A stretch of 64,000 nucleotides of DNA from a virus, in the IMG/VR virus record IMGVR_UViG_3300035703_000010, positions 124,001 through 188,000 of that record. One strand, 5' to 3'. Positions 42,994 to 50,669 of this stretch are shown here, in pieces. The notes beneath the pieces are model-generated. The model had not been told where the DNA came from. It did no database searches and worked only from the letters and a program-made list of their open reading frames with translations. Position 1 is the first letter of the stretch; each line of letters begins with the position of its first letter. A program made the position numbers and the translations under genes.

Positions 42994-43752
42994 ATGAATG
43001 TTCAAGAAGCCATAGTAGCAGCCGTTCAGTTTGAACCTAAAATACTTAAAGTTCATGAAAACCTTGGTACGGCAGTTCAGCTTGTTCATGAAGCAGCTGC
43101 TAAAGGAGCTTCTGTTATCGTTCTTCCTGAACTTTGTATTAGCGGATACGCTTTAAGAAATTCTTCTGAGGCAATGGAATGTGCTCAAACAAGAGATGGG
43201 TATCAAACTCAAGCCTTTAAAAGAATTGCTGAAAATTATAATTGTCATGTAGTTTTAGGATACGTAGAACTTAGAGACGGTAATCTTTATAATTCTGCTG
43301 GAGTAATAGGTCCTACTGGGTTGGTTTCAAACCATCAAAAACATAATCTTTGGGGTAGTGATTATCTTTGGGCAACCCCATCTGATGCAATCAATCCAGT
43401 AGTGATTACAAGAGCTGGAAGATTAGGCACACTTATTTGCCGCGACGCGATGAACAATTATAGAAATTCTTATAAGTTTTTTAATGAAAACCATCGTTTC
43501 TATAAAAAAGGATCTATAGATACATTAGCACTATTAACCAACTGGAGCGGTGAGTATGGCTATCCAGATAATAACTGGGTTGATTTAGCTGAAGAAACAT
43601 GTTCAAACGTCATCGTTTCTAACAGGGTTGGCAAAGAAAGAGACTTAAGTTTCAAAGGCGGATCATGCATCATCGATAAAAATCGAAAGATTTGGTCTAA
43701 TGGTTCATCATTTACCGAATCAGCAGTCGTCGGTGGAGTCATTCTTTTATGA
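42994..43752 (+). CDS. Nitrilase-superfamily carbon-nitrogen hydrolase
   Basis: A 252-residue protein with the catalytic triad E46 (VLPELCISGY), K116 (NHQKHNLW) and C149 (GTLICRDAMN). The family hydrolyses nitriles or amides, or acts as the glutaminase part of NAD synthetase. No synthetase domain is attached. The substrate cannot be predicted; an amidase role in N-containing metabolite or NAD metabolism is possible. Confidence 0.85.
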   Translation: MNVQEAIVAAVQFEPKILKVHENLGTAVQLVHEAAAKGASVIVLPELCISGYALRNSSEAMECAQTRDGYQTQAFKRIAENYNCHVVLGYVELRDGNLYNSAGVIGPTGLVSNHQKHNLWGSDYLWATPSDAINPVVITRAGRLGTLICRDAMNNYRNSYKFFNENHRFYKKGSIDTLALLTNWSGEYGYPDNNWVDLAEETCSNVIVSNRVGKERDLSFKGGSCIIDKNRKIWSNGSSFTESAVVGGVILL

Positions 43753-44120
43753 AGCTAGTTGATTTAAATAGAGATTTTATAGAAAGAACAGTTAAACCTG
43801 TCGTTTCTGGTCTACCGATTAAGGTCTCAAATCCTGACAAATTAATCATTCCAATAGAAAAATGGAAGATTGATAAAGATAAGAAACTTACAAAAAAGTT
43901 TATCTTTGAATCGTACGAAGACAGAAATAGATTTCTTACTTCGATGTTATCGTACGAATTTCAATTAGGCCATCATGCATCTTTTGAGATGCATGAGCTT
44001 GAAATAAAAATATCTTTGTTGACTAAAGGCGTAGAAAAAATAACTGAACTTGATAAAGAATATGCTAAGTATGCGGACACGGTCCGAAGAGATTTAGTAT
44101 ATAAATTTAAAAATGATTGA
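43749..44120 (+). CDS. Pterin-4a-carbinolamine dehydratase-like protein
   Basis: A 123-residue protein. WKIDKDKKLTKKFIFESYEDRNRFLTSML followed by GHHASFEMHELEIKISLLT and ITELDKEYAKYAD follows the PCD family pattern (HH, then a beta strand ending T, then LTxxDxxxA). PCD recycles pterins or, as in hosts, partners regulators. Its start overlaps the nitrilase stop. The classical third His-Pro context is weakened (HHA rather than HHP), so activity is uncertain. Confidence 0.5.
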   Translation: MKLVDLNRDFIERTVKPVVSGLPIKVSNPDKLIIPIEKWKIDKDKKLTKKFIFESYEDRNRFLTSMLSYEFQLGHHASFEMHELEIKISLLTKGVEKITELDKEYAKYADTVRRDLVYKFKND

Positions 44121-44487
44121 CATAGACGATAAGCTAATGATGAGTGAGGAATTAATAGGCTTAATTCCAGATCTTGAAGAATATCATAAAGAAAATAAGC
44201 CGTTTATTTCTTATAAACTTTTAGGAAATGAATCTGCTTTTAGTTTCTACTTAAATTCAATTTCGGCAGGAAATACATTTTTTATAGAATATTTCTGCGA
44301 CTTGAAATCTTCATTAGAAATTACAAAAAATTATAATGAAATTGTAATAGAAGAATTTAATTTAATTTATAATGAGTTCATTTCTTCATTCGAAGGGCCA
44401 TTTAAGATTTTAAACGTATCGTTAAAACCAAGTAGCCAATCTGATAAGTCATTCTTATTACGTTTAGATTTAATCAAAGACGTGTAA
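44113..44487 (+). CDS. Small protein, function unknown
   Basis: A 124-residue acidic protein overlapping the preceding gene (ATG at 44113, stop of previous at 44120). It has mixed alpha/beta character (FISYKLLGNESAFSFYLNS, NVSLKPSSQSDKSFLLRLDL). No known motif. Confidence 0.5.
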   Translation: MIDIDDKLMMSEELIGLIPDLEEYHKENKPFISYKLLGNESAFSFYLNSISAGNTFFIEYFCDLKSSLEITKNYNEIVIEEFNLIYNEFISSFEGPFKILNVSLKPSSQSDKSFLLRLDLIKDV

Positions 44488-44531
44488 GTTATGTTTTTGT
44501 TTGTTCATCCTATTTATTAAAGGAGCGTATC

Positions 44532-44711
44532 ATGTCACAAGACAACGACAACGAAGATCTTACTTTCACATTTGATAAATTCATGGATGATATCTTGATA
44601 AAAGAATCTGCACAAAAGCCAGTTCTTTTAGAAGAAACTCCATCACGCAAGTACGTAAAGCGTTACATTGAAAAAGCAGCGAATAGAATCAAATACACAA
44701 AGGTGACGTGA
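44532..44711 (+). CDS. Small acidic protein, 59 aa
   Basis: An ATG at 44532 preceded by AAAGGAG opens a 59-codon frame whose TGA overlaps the next ATG. The product is acidic at the N-terminus (SQDNDNEDLTFTFDKFMDDILIKES) and basic at the C-terminus (KYVKRYIEKAANRIKYTK). The FDKFMDDILIKE part is loosely like the shared leader with an ILIKE core. Strong ribosome binding site and coupling make it a likely real gene. Confidence 0.6.
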   Translation: MSQDNDNEDLTFTFDKFMDDILIKESAQKPVLLEETPSRKYVKRYIEKAANRIKYTKVT

Positions 44712-45205
44712 TGTTGAAACGTGATGTGATTACAACTAAAATAGATTTAAAAGATTTTTTAAGCGGTGTAATTAAAGAATCTCTTCATTCAACGAAAAAA
44801 GTGATCAAAGAAGATGAAGAGAAAGAAGCTTTAAAAACTGGCGATGTGTCCGTAGAAGAAGTCATTGATAAGCTAAATACAATTAGAGCTGGAAAGTCTT
44901 TTAAAAGTGAAGAGATAAAATCTGCGATGGAATCTTATTTAAATGATTTAAATTCTGCAGAGAAAACAGCTTTATTTGCATTTCTAAAAGGAATTTCTCA
45001 AGTTGTTGGTGGCGAGGTTGAAGGAAGCAAAGCCGTAGAACCTCAAGATTCACCAGCAAATGTAAAAATGGAAAAGAAACCGTCTTCACAGAAAGTTACA
45101 GTTAAGCCAGTCGTAATTAAGAAACCAGAAGCGCAACCAGGTTCTGGCGCGAAAGGCAAAGAAGATACGACTCCTCCTGTGCCTATTGCACCCAAGAAAA
45201 AGTAA
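44711..45205 (+). CDS. Tagged protein with Pro/Lys-rich tail
   Basis: A 164-residue protein. The leader IDLKDFLSGVIKESLHS (core VIKE) is followed by a helical region (about 35-100) and a low-complexity Pro/Lys/Gly tail ending PVPIAPKKK. Function unknown; the tail suggests a flexible linker or DNA-contacting segment. Confidence 0.6.
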   Translation: MLKRDVITTKIDLKDFLSGVIKESLHSTKKVIKEDEEKEALKTGDVSVEEVIDKLNTIRAGKSFKSEEIKSAMESYLNDLNSAEKTALFAFLKGISQVVGGEVEGSKAVEPQDSPANVKMEKKPSSQKVTVKPVVIKKPEAQPGSGAKGKEDTTPPVPIAPKKK

Positions 45206-45209
45206 AGTC

Positions 45210-45264
45210 TAATAAACTTGGTGTATATTGTTATACATGAATACCGATAGCACCAAGTTTATTA
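45210..45264 (+). promoter_or_regulatory. 14-bp inverted repeat enclosing a start codon
   Basis: TAATAAACTTGGTG (45210-45223) pairs perfectly with CACCAAGTTTATTA (45251-45264). The 27-base loop contains the ATG at 45237, and a nested GTATA/TATAC pairing sits inside the loop just before the ATG. A translational control hairpin or operator is likely. Confidence 0.55.
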
Positions 45265-45422
45265 AACTTCCTAATGGAAACACGTTAGAAGTTTCTATTT
45301 TTCCAGGTTTTTTAGAAAAAGTTAAAGAACATTTTTCTTTGAGTAATGTCGAAGAAGTCAATGATGATCATGTTAGAATGTATATTTATGGTGCATTTAA
45401 AAGCGCATTAGATAAGCAATAG
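45237..45422 (+). CDS. Small protein with start codon inside a hairpin loop
   Basis: A 61-residue protein (MNTDSTKFIKLPNGNTLEVSI, here shortened). It has a small alpha/beta look and no known motif. Its first codons form the right arm of the inverted repeat at 45210-45264, so the repeat is partly coding. Function unknown. Confidence 0.55.
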   Translation: MNTDSTKFIKLPNGNTLEVSIFPGFLEKVKEHFSLSNVEEVNDDHVRMYIYGAFKSALDKQ

Positions 45423-45442
45423 CATGAAAGGAATCATTATAC

Positions 45443-45730
45443 ATGACCACTCCGATGTTGCAAGAGCTGATAAAACTTATTATCTTACAAGAATCTCGGA
45501 TTAGAGAAGCTGAAATAACTGGTGATCGCAAGGTTCCATGGGGATCTGAAGATCACGTTTCTGACTTAGAGAATCGCTGCGCAAATGTTGAGTATTGGAG
45601 AAATAAGTACCCAAGAGGTTCTGCAAAAAGAGATCATTACGGTACAGTTCTCAAACACCTAAAAAATGAATTAAAATCTGCAAAGAAAGCTGCGCAACAT
45701 AGACAACTTCACGAAAAAGAAGAGGAATAA
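45443..45730 (+). CDS. Small basic tagged protein
   Basis: A 95-residue protein. The N-terminus MLQELIKLIILQESRI is a variant of the shared leader (core IILQE). The rest is Arg/Lys/Glu-rich and helical (NRCANVEYWRNKYPRGSAKRDHYG). AAGGAA precedes the ATG. Function unknown. Confidence 0.55.
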   Translation: MTTPMLQELIKLIILQESRIREAEITGDRKVPWGSEDHVSDLENRCANVEYWRNKYPRGSAKRDHYGTVLKHLKNELKSAKKAAQHRQLHEKEEE

Positions 45731-45733
45731 ATC

Positions 45734-46966
45734 ATGGGTGGTGCCGTTGGGCATTTGCAGCACTTGTATGACGATCGTAATCTCACATTCGATGAGATAC
45801 AAGACATTCTTACTTCTGCCGCTACAGGCAAGCTTGAAAAAGTTTCAGAAAAGTTAGATGGATTAAACCTAGTTTTTTCTTGGGATGTTTCTTCAAATCT
45901 TTTAAAGGTTGCTAGGGCGGGAGGAGACATCAAGCGTGGAGGAATGGATGCAAAAGCATTAGCTTCTAAGTTTGCTGGAAGGGGTAATCTTACAGAGGCT
46001 TTTACTTTTGCATTTCATGTTCTAAATGAATCTCTTGTTGGATTGCCAAAAAAAGTAAAGTTGAAAATTTTTGGACCTCGCTCCAACAGATGGTATTCTG
46101 TTGAGATCATTTATGCAGCCAATCCTAACGTCATCAATTACAATTCTAACAACGTAGTGTTTCACAGATGGCCTGTATTTTCTGTTAGCAAAAGCGGAAA
46201 AGTGCAGATGACCACTGATGACCTTGGTGGCTTTGACCTTTTGACAAAACATATTGATAGAATGCAAAAGTCTATCAGCATGAAGGATTGGAACATTCAA
46301 GGTCCAACTTCTGTCAAACTTAAAAACTTTTCCAACTTAGCTTTTTTAAATAATGTTCTTGTAAAGATTAAAGATGAGTTATCTACGGTGGGATTATCAG
46401 GTAATTCTACGATTAGAGAATATCTAGGAGAAAAGATTAGACGTGATGCGGAACGTCTAAATCTTCAGCCTCACGTCGTTGGTATGTTGATTGAACGATG
46501 TCTTGCAGAACCTGGTTCTCCGACCCTTGTTCAAATTAAAAAAAATGCTAATAAATCAGACCATGATACAATCAACGATTTTGTTCGTAATTCTCTTGAA
46601 AGGATGAAGAGTTACGTGTTGCCAATTGAATTGGCTATCAACGATTTTGCTATTGAGCTTTTAAAAGGCCTTGAGTCAACGTTCGTTAATAACGCTGAAG
46701 AAGAAGTGTTACGACTACGTAATCAAGTTGCAAAAGCGATTTCTACTATCGAATCATCTGGTGATGAAACAGCCATGAGTATTTTAAAAAACCAGATGAA
46801 TAAATTGAAGTCGTTGGAAAATATCACATCACCAGTTGAGGGTGTAGTATTCATCTATAAAGGTAATGCATACAAATTTACAGGAAGTTTTAGTTCAGCG
46901 AATCAGATTTTAGGTCTATTCAAATATGGAAGAAAAGGTTCAGTCTTAAACCCTGAATCAATCTAA
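45734..46966 (+). CDS. Nucleotidyltransferase/ligase-like protein (KxDG motif)
   Basis: A 410-residue protein. The N-terminus GGAVGHLQHLYDD leads to VSEKLDGLNLVFSW, with K40-L-D42-G43 matching ligase motif I. Near the C-terminus VEGVVFIYKGNAYKFTGSFS resembles the ligase motif IV/V region (EGxVxxxxxxxYKxxG). This suggests a covalent nucleotidyltransferase fold, that is an RNA or DNA ligase-like enzyme. The large middle insert (about 190-360) is helical. Homologous proteins are common in large phages but the substrate is uncertain. Confidence 0.65.
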   Translation: MGGAVGHLQHLYDDRNLTFDEIQDILTSAATGKLEKVSEKLDGLNLVFSWDVSSNLLKVARAGGDIKRGGMDAKALASKFAGRGNLTEAFTFAFHVLNESLVGLPKKVKLKIFGPRSNRWYSVEIIYAANPNVINYNSNNVVFHRWPVFSVSKSGKVQMTTDDLGGFDLLTKHIDRMQKSISMKDWNIQGPTSVKLKNFSNLAFLNNVLVKIKDELSTVGLSGNSTIREYLGEKIRRDAERLNLQPHVVGMLIERCLAEPGSPTLVQIKKNANKSDHDTINDFVRNSLERMKSYVLPIELAINDFAIELLKGLESTFVNNAEEEVLRLRNQVAKAISTIESSGDETAMSILKNQMNKLKSLENITSPVEGVVFIYKGNAYKFTGSFSSANQILGLFKYGRKGSVLNPESI

Positions 46967-46970
46967 AATG

Positions 46971-47951
46971 TCATCCCCAGGTTTCTTTCCCTGATCGTCC
47001 TTTAACAGGTACTTTAAACTTTGGTTTGCCTTGCGATATCCTGCTGAATTTTATTTTGTCTTTATACGGGCTTTTAATCATCATAAATCCTTCAGGGGTG
47101 ACTAAAATGATGCCTGTTAAATCAAATACATCTTCTGCTAAAATAGTTTTTTCCCATTGAGACTTTAAAATATCTGGATTTGAAAAAACAGGACTGTTTA
47201 GTATTGATAGAGCTGCAGCTATGCTTGAAACGTCGCCTAGTTTACTTGAAGCTTCATCTTCATCGATGCCTAACAATCTAAGTATTTTCAACATGTTCGT
47301 TGGAGCAACTTTATATGTTTTATCGTTTATTTTGACATTCATCACTTTGCTTTCTGCAATTTTGATTATGCTTGAAGCGGCCATAATGATTTTCATAATG
47401 TCATTGAAACGTGCAGCAGTTATCTCTCCGCTTTGTAACAAATCATAATTGCTTTTACCTGATTTTGTGACGGCGTCTTTCATAAAAGACACAATTTGAT
47501 TGTATTCTGATGACATTCCGTTACTTTTTACAATTTCTTCAATGCCTGGAAAATCTATGAATTCTTGTAATTCATCAAACGCTATTCTTAGAGTCTTATT
47601 TATAGCACCTACAGCTAGATTTCCTTCCGTACCAGGTCTAATTTCGCTGTCTTTATCAGGGGCTTTTACTTCCCATTTTCCGCTGAATGGACCATCTGGG
47701 ATGTCTAAATCATATGATTCTGATTGACCTTGTACTTTTCCGCCTAAAATATCAGCTAGGCGATTTTCACCTGGTCCAACGCCTGTTTCTCCACTCAGCG
47801 GAACATCACTAGGAAAATCAACCCATTTATTTAATTCATCAAATTTAGGAGCATTATTAGGAGACTGTTCAGTTAATTTTTTTTCGAAGATCATCTTAGA
47901 CAGCTCTTCATTTATTATGCTTCGTAATTCTTTAATACGCATCTTCATCAT
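46971..47951 (-). CDS. Tagged protein with PD-(D/E)XK nuclease-like segment
   Basis: A 326-residue minus-strand protein. The leader KMRIKELRSIINEELSKMI (core IINE) is typical of the shared set. Residues about 58-110 read GPGENRLADILGG, SYDLDIPDGPFSGKWEVKAP, then EIRPGTEG: the Asp, Glu-x-Lys (EVK) and upstream Glu resemble a PD-(D/E)XK nuclease core. If real, this would be a nuclease with a packaging-type leader. The C-terminal 150 residues are unassigned. Confidence 0.58.
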   Translation of the reverse strand: MMKMRIKELRSIINEELSKMIFEKKLTEQSPNNAPKFDELNKWVDFPSDVPLSGETGVGPGENRLADILGGKVQGQSESYDLDIPDGPFSGKWEVKAPDKDSEIRPGTEGNLAVGAINKTLRIAFDELQEFIDFPGIEEIVKSNGMSSEYNQIVSFMKDAVTKSGKSNYDLLQSGEITAARFNDIMKIIMAASSIIKIAESKVMNVKINDKTYKVAPTNMLKILRLLGIDEDEASSKLGDVSSIAAALSILNSPVFSNPDILKSQWEKTILAEDVFDLTGIILVTPEGFMMIKSPYKDKIKFSRISQGKPKFKVPVKGRSGKETWG

Positions 47952-48018
47952 CTTAATTATACTTCTTGCTTGAGTACGACACTGCGTATTTTCGATAAAA
48001 TAGGAATATTTTGACTTC

Positions 48019-48897
48019 CTACTTTACTTCAGGATCGCTACAACATCTAAATCCTTGCTGGTAAAACGTGTGTAATTCTCCATGAGTTCTAATTGAACTT
48101 CTACATTGGGCTTTGGTACCAGACCAATATCCTCCTTTTAATATCGACCGGTATTTGTTTGAAATTGACGTCACAGTCCATTCTTCAACGTTTCCTATCA
48201 TGTCATGAACGTTGAATGGGCTTGCACACTTAGTTCGTGATCCTGAAAGATACCCTTGCCATAAGTGGTTTAACTCTATGCCACTTTTCATCGTTCCCCT
48301 TGGGAACATTAATCTATTATCATAAGCCTTCCATGGTTTGTCGATATTGCAACTTTCAGCATCTCGAATGTATCCATTCGGAAAAGGTAACATTTCTTCA
48401 CCTTCGCATGCAAATGTCCATTCGTCTTCTGAACACAATCTTTTTCCTTTTAATTCGCACAATTCTTTTGATTCTTCCCATGTTGTCATAACCCATGGCG
48501 CTGCACCGTCACGGTTTGGCCATTCGTATGGGTCGATACAAAAATGCATATCTTTTCTAGGAAGATCTTTTTTTATTTTTTCCCATTTTGCTTGATCAAA
48601 TTCAAGACAATATTCTTTTTTTTCTGACCATTTTTTACATGTAGATTTTTGCAAATTTTCTATATTGTCATATGAAAATGGATTGGAATCACGGGTTATT
48701 CCCATTTTTCCTTTAATTTCTATCATATCATTTCCAGGACAATTTTGTGAACCTTCATGAACAATTCCTGGATCTTTTTCAGCAATCCAGTATTTCTTAT
48801 CGATAAACTTCCAATTTATAATGTTTGATTCGATTCGAGGGCAGTTTTCTGTGCATTCTGCAAATAGAAGTTGTGATAGAACAATAACAAAATTCAT
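48019..48897 (-). CDS. FGE-sulfatase (SUMF1) domain protein with N-terminal signal
   Basis: A 292-residue minus-strand protein. The first residues (MNFVIVLSQLLFA) form a short signal peptide. Then WEESKELCELKGKRLCSEDEWTFACEG, NVHDMIGNVEEWT, SILKGGYWSG and QGFRCC are the hallmarks of the formylglycine-generating-enzyme/SUMF1 fold. Several members do not make formylglycine but bind or act extracellularly. It is Cys-rich, as exported proteins often are. In a phage it is unusual; a tail- or envelope-associated role is possible. Confidence 0.78.
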   Translation of the reverse strand: MNFVIVLSQLLFAECTENCPRIESNIINWKFIDKKYWIAEKDPGIVHEGSQNCPGNDMIEIKGKMGITRDSNPFSYDNIENLQKSTCKKWSEKKEYCLEFDQAKWEKIKKDLPRKDMHFCIDPYEWPNRDGAAPWVMTTWEESKELCELKGKRLCSEDEWTFACEGEEMLPFPNGYIRDAESCNIDKPWKAYDNRLMFPRGTMKSGIELNHLWQGYLSGSRTKCASPFNVHDMIGNVEEWTVTSISNKYRSILKGGYWSGTKAQCRSSIRTHGELHTFYQQGFRCCSDPEVK

Positions 48898-48901
48898 AGC
48901 T

Positions 48902-49159
48902 TTATTTTTTTACGTTATCGACCATACTGTACGGCACCCATCCCATTTCAGAATTACCTGTTAGGATTTTTATCCAAACTTGTGCGCCATGCCCTAGTCG
49001 TGATTCAATAATTATACCAATTTGGCCAGGTTCTAAATTTTCTATTCTAGAAAAAACGTATCCTGGTCCTATTCTCAGGACAACAGGAAATTTTCTTTTA
49101 GGTAAGATTACGATTAAGTCGCCTATGTCAAATTTTTTATCAAAAGATTCATCATTCAC
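48902..49159 (-). CDS. Small SH3-like protein, copy 1
   Basis: An 85-residue minus-strand protein. The pattern FDIGDLIVIL, then EPGQIGIIIE, VWIKIL, and GWVPYSMV looks like a small SH3-like beta barrel. A related protein lies on the other side of the ClpP-like gene. Its start overlaps the ClpP-like stop (ATGA). Confidence 0.55.
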   Translation of the reverse strand: MNDESFDKKFDIGDLIVILPKRKFPVVLRIGPGYVFSRIENLEPGQIGIIIESRLGHGAQVWIKILTGNSEMGWVPYSMVDNVKK

Positions 49160-49719
49160 ATTATAATTTCATCTACACAACCCCACTTTAGGGAGTCTTT
49201 AGCACTTAAATACCAGTCTTTCTTTTTGTTGTAGACTTTTTGTAGTTTTTCTTTAGTAATTTTTGTGCTTTCTAATGTCATCTCTTCAATTTTCTTTTGA
49301 AGTCGTTTTGTTTCAATGACATCCTCTTCTATTTCCTTTAGCTTCCCCCAGGCGGCAGAGCTAACTTGATGATACATCATTGTACCATGTTTATGAATAG
49401 AACGATGGTCACCATGGATCGCTATCATAAATCCGCAAGACATAGCGCAACCAGTCACCACGGTGTTAACAGGTGTTCCTTTATCTTTCATAATTGAAAG
49501 AAGTCCAAAGCATTGATAAACAGCCCCACCATATGAATCGATGTGAATTACGATGGGCTTTGGTTCATAAGATATTCCGTATATTGGATAAAACTTTTTT
49601 AGAAATTCGTCATGTTGCCTGATTTCTAAAATGCTTTTTGAAAGTTGATTCATCGAATCTTGATCGACTTGTTGCGCAAGGAAAAGACTGCGTGGAAATG
49701 GTTTTTCTAAATCAGCCAT
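49156..49719 (-). CDS. clpP: ClpP-like serine protease
   Basis: A 187-residue minus-strand protein with the ClpP fold. Catalytic residues are readable: Ser in GCAMSCGFMIAI, His in TMMYHQVSSAAWG, and Asp in KKKDWYLSAKDSLKWG. IVIHIDSYGGAVYQCFGLL matches the family's DSPGG-type oxyanion strand. No propeptide is obvious. Phage ClpP-like proteases may act in capsid maturation or hijack host Clp; without a Clp ATPase gene nearby the role is open. Confidence 0.85.
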   Translation of the reverse strand: MADLEKPFPRSLFLAQQVDQDSMNQLSKSILEIRQHDEFLKKFYPIYGISYEPKPIVIHIDSYGGAVYQCFGLLSIMKDKGTPVNTVVTGCAMSCGFMIAIHGDHRSIHKHGTMMYHQVSSAAWGKLKEIEEDVIETKRLQKKIEEMTLESTKITKEKLQKVYNKKKDWYLSAKDSLKWGCVDEIIM

Positions 49720-49756
49720 AATAAAATAACGTACTATACTATTTGATAGTTGTATA

Positions 49757-50047
49757 TTACGCTATTAAGCTGCTAAGGTATTTTGCACTAACCCAGCCTA
49801 CTATGTTTCTTTCAGTGCATATCTTTGCGCCGACGGATCCTTTTAAGGGGCTATAAATTTCTAAAAGAACAGCAATTTCATTTTTATTAAATTTGCCAAT
49901 AATTTTAGGCCAAAAATTTTCAAATAATTCTTCATGGCCTTCCCAAGTTTCCCAGATGGCTAATCCATTAGGCTGTCCAAAATCGACTAGAACGACAAGA
50001 TCGCCTGGATTTAATAGATTTTCGTTTATTGAATTAAACTTCTTTAT
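49757..50047 (-). CDS. Small SH3-like protein, copy 2, start unclear
   Basis: A minus-strand frame of up to 97 codons ends at 49757 and encodes LLNPGDLVVLVDFGQ, AVLLEIYSPLKGSVGAKI and IVGWVSAKYLSSL, clearly similar to the SH3-like protein at 48902-49159. No ATG, GTG or TTG is available before the domain; the first possible unusual start is ATA at 50047, ten bases after AAGGA. Alternatives are a +1 frameshift from the upstream gene (its stop at 50034 overlaps) or a sequencing error. The end coordinate is therefore tentative. Confidence 0.5.
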   Translation of the reverse strand: MKKFNSINENLLNPGDLVVLVDFGQPNGLAIWETWEGHEELFENFWPKIIGKFNKNEIAVLLEIYSPLKGSVGAKICTERNIVGWVSAKYLSSLIA

Positions 50048-50210
50048 ATTCTTCTATTTCCTTATCTTGTTCTAGGTTGTCTAATTCTATGATTAATTTA
50101 ATTAATTCTTGAACTTCTTGAGAACAGTCTTTGCCAATACTTCGCAAGTGTCGAATGAGATCATTTAATTGATTGATCTCTTCGACAAGAGATTCGCGTT
50201 TGCTCGTCAT
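50034..50210 (-). CDS. Small helical protein, 58 aa
   Basis: A minus-strand ATG at 50210 opens 58 codons giving a charged coiled-coil-like protein (VEEINQLNDLIRHLRSIGK, QEVQELIKLIIELD). It overlaps the next frame, which lacks a normal start. Probably a real small gene by position in the minus-strand block. Confidence 0.45.
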   Translation of the reverse strand: MTSKRESLVEEINQLNDLIRHLRSIGKDCSQEVQELIKLIIELDNLEQDKEIEEYKEV

Positions 50211-50289
50211 AACGTTACCTACGCGATTTTAAATATCAAGTAAGTTTGATAAAAACAAAAAATAAAAAAGAGCAAAAAAGTTGCAATGT

Positions 50290-50308
50290 ATAAGATACAT
50301 TATCTTAT
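50290..50308. promoter_or_regulatory. Inverted repeat ATAAGATA/TATCTTAT
   Basis: ATAAGATA (50290-50297) and TATCTTAT (50301-50308) are perfect arms around CAT. The repeat lies in the 207-base gap (50211-50416) between minus-strand genes and just before a small + strand frame; operator or terminator role possible. Confidence 0.35.
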
Positions 50309-50416
50309 ATGCAGCAATTTGCCCTAGAGATATTAAAAAAAGTTTTAGACTTTTTCTGGAAATTTCTCTTTTTTTCTGGATTTCTTGTTAAGTTTTTTGA
50401 TTTTTTATACCTTTAA
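50309..50416 (+). CDS. Possible tiny hydrophobic + strand peptide
   Basis: A 35-codon + strand frame fills the gap in the minus-strand block. It encodes an amphipathic to very hydrophobic Phe-rich peptide (VLDFFWKFLFFSGFLVKFF). No ribosome binding site is clear. It could be a membrane peptide, or a chance reading of a T-rich stretch; low confidence. Confidence 0.25.
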   Translation: MQQFALEILKKVLDFFWKFLFFSGFLVKFFDFLYL

Positions 50417-50668
50417 TCAATCGTCTAAACAAATATTAGAATCAAGTTCATGATACGTTTGATCGCTTTGCAAGATTTCTTGCAGGCTTACTTTTTTAGT
50501 TTCATCTTTAGAAAAGTAGCAAGATCCTTCTTCTAATTCATTAATTTTTTCTTCGAAAAGAGATAATTGATTTTGTGGTTCATCATAAGAAACGTTCTTC
50601 ATTTTAGGAACGTTGGGTAAGATGCAAATTGCGAAAGATGCTACGTATAAAACTTTTAAAATTTGCAT
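50417..50668 (-). CDS. Small exported protein
   Basis: An 83-residue minus-strand protein. The N-terminal LKVLYVASFAICILPNVPK is a signal-peptide or membrane-anchor-like segment; the rest is acidic with two Cys. It lies 1 base downstream of the isocitrate lyase stop, in the same operon. Function unknown. Confidence 0.5.
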   Translation of the reverse strand: MQILKVLYVASFAICILPNVPKMKNVSYDEPQNQLSLFEEKINELEEGSCYFSKDETKKVSLQEILQSDQTYHELDSNICLDD

Positions 50669-50669
50669 A

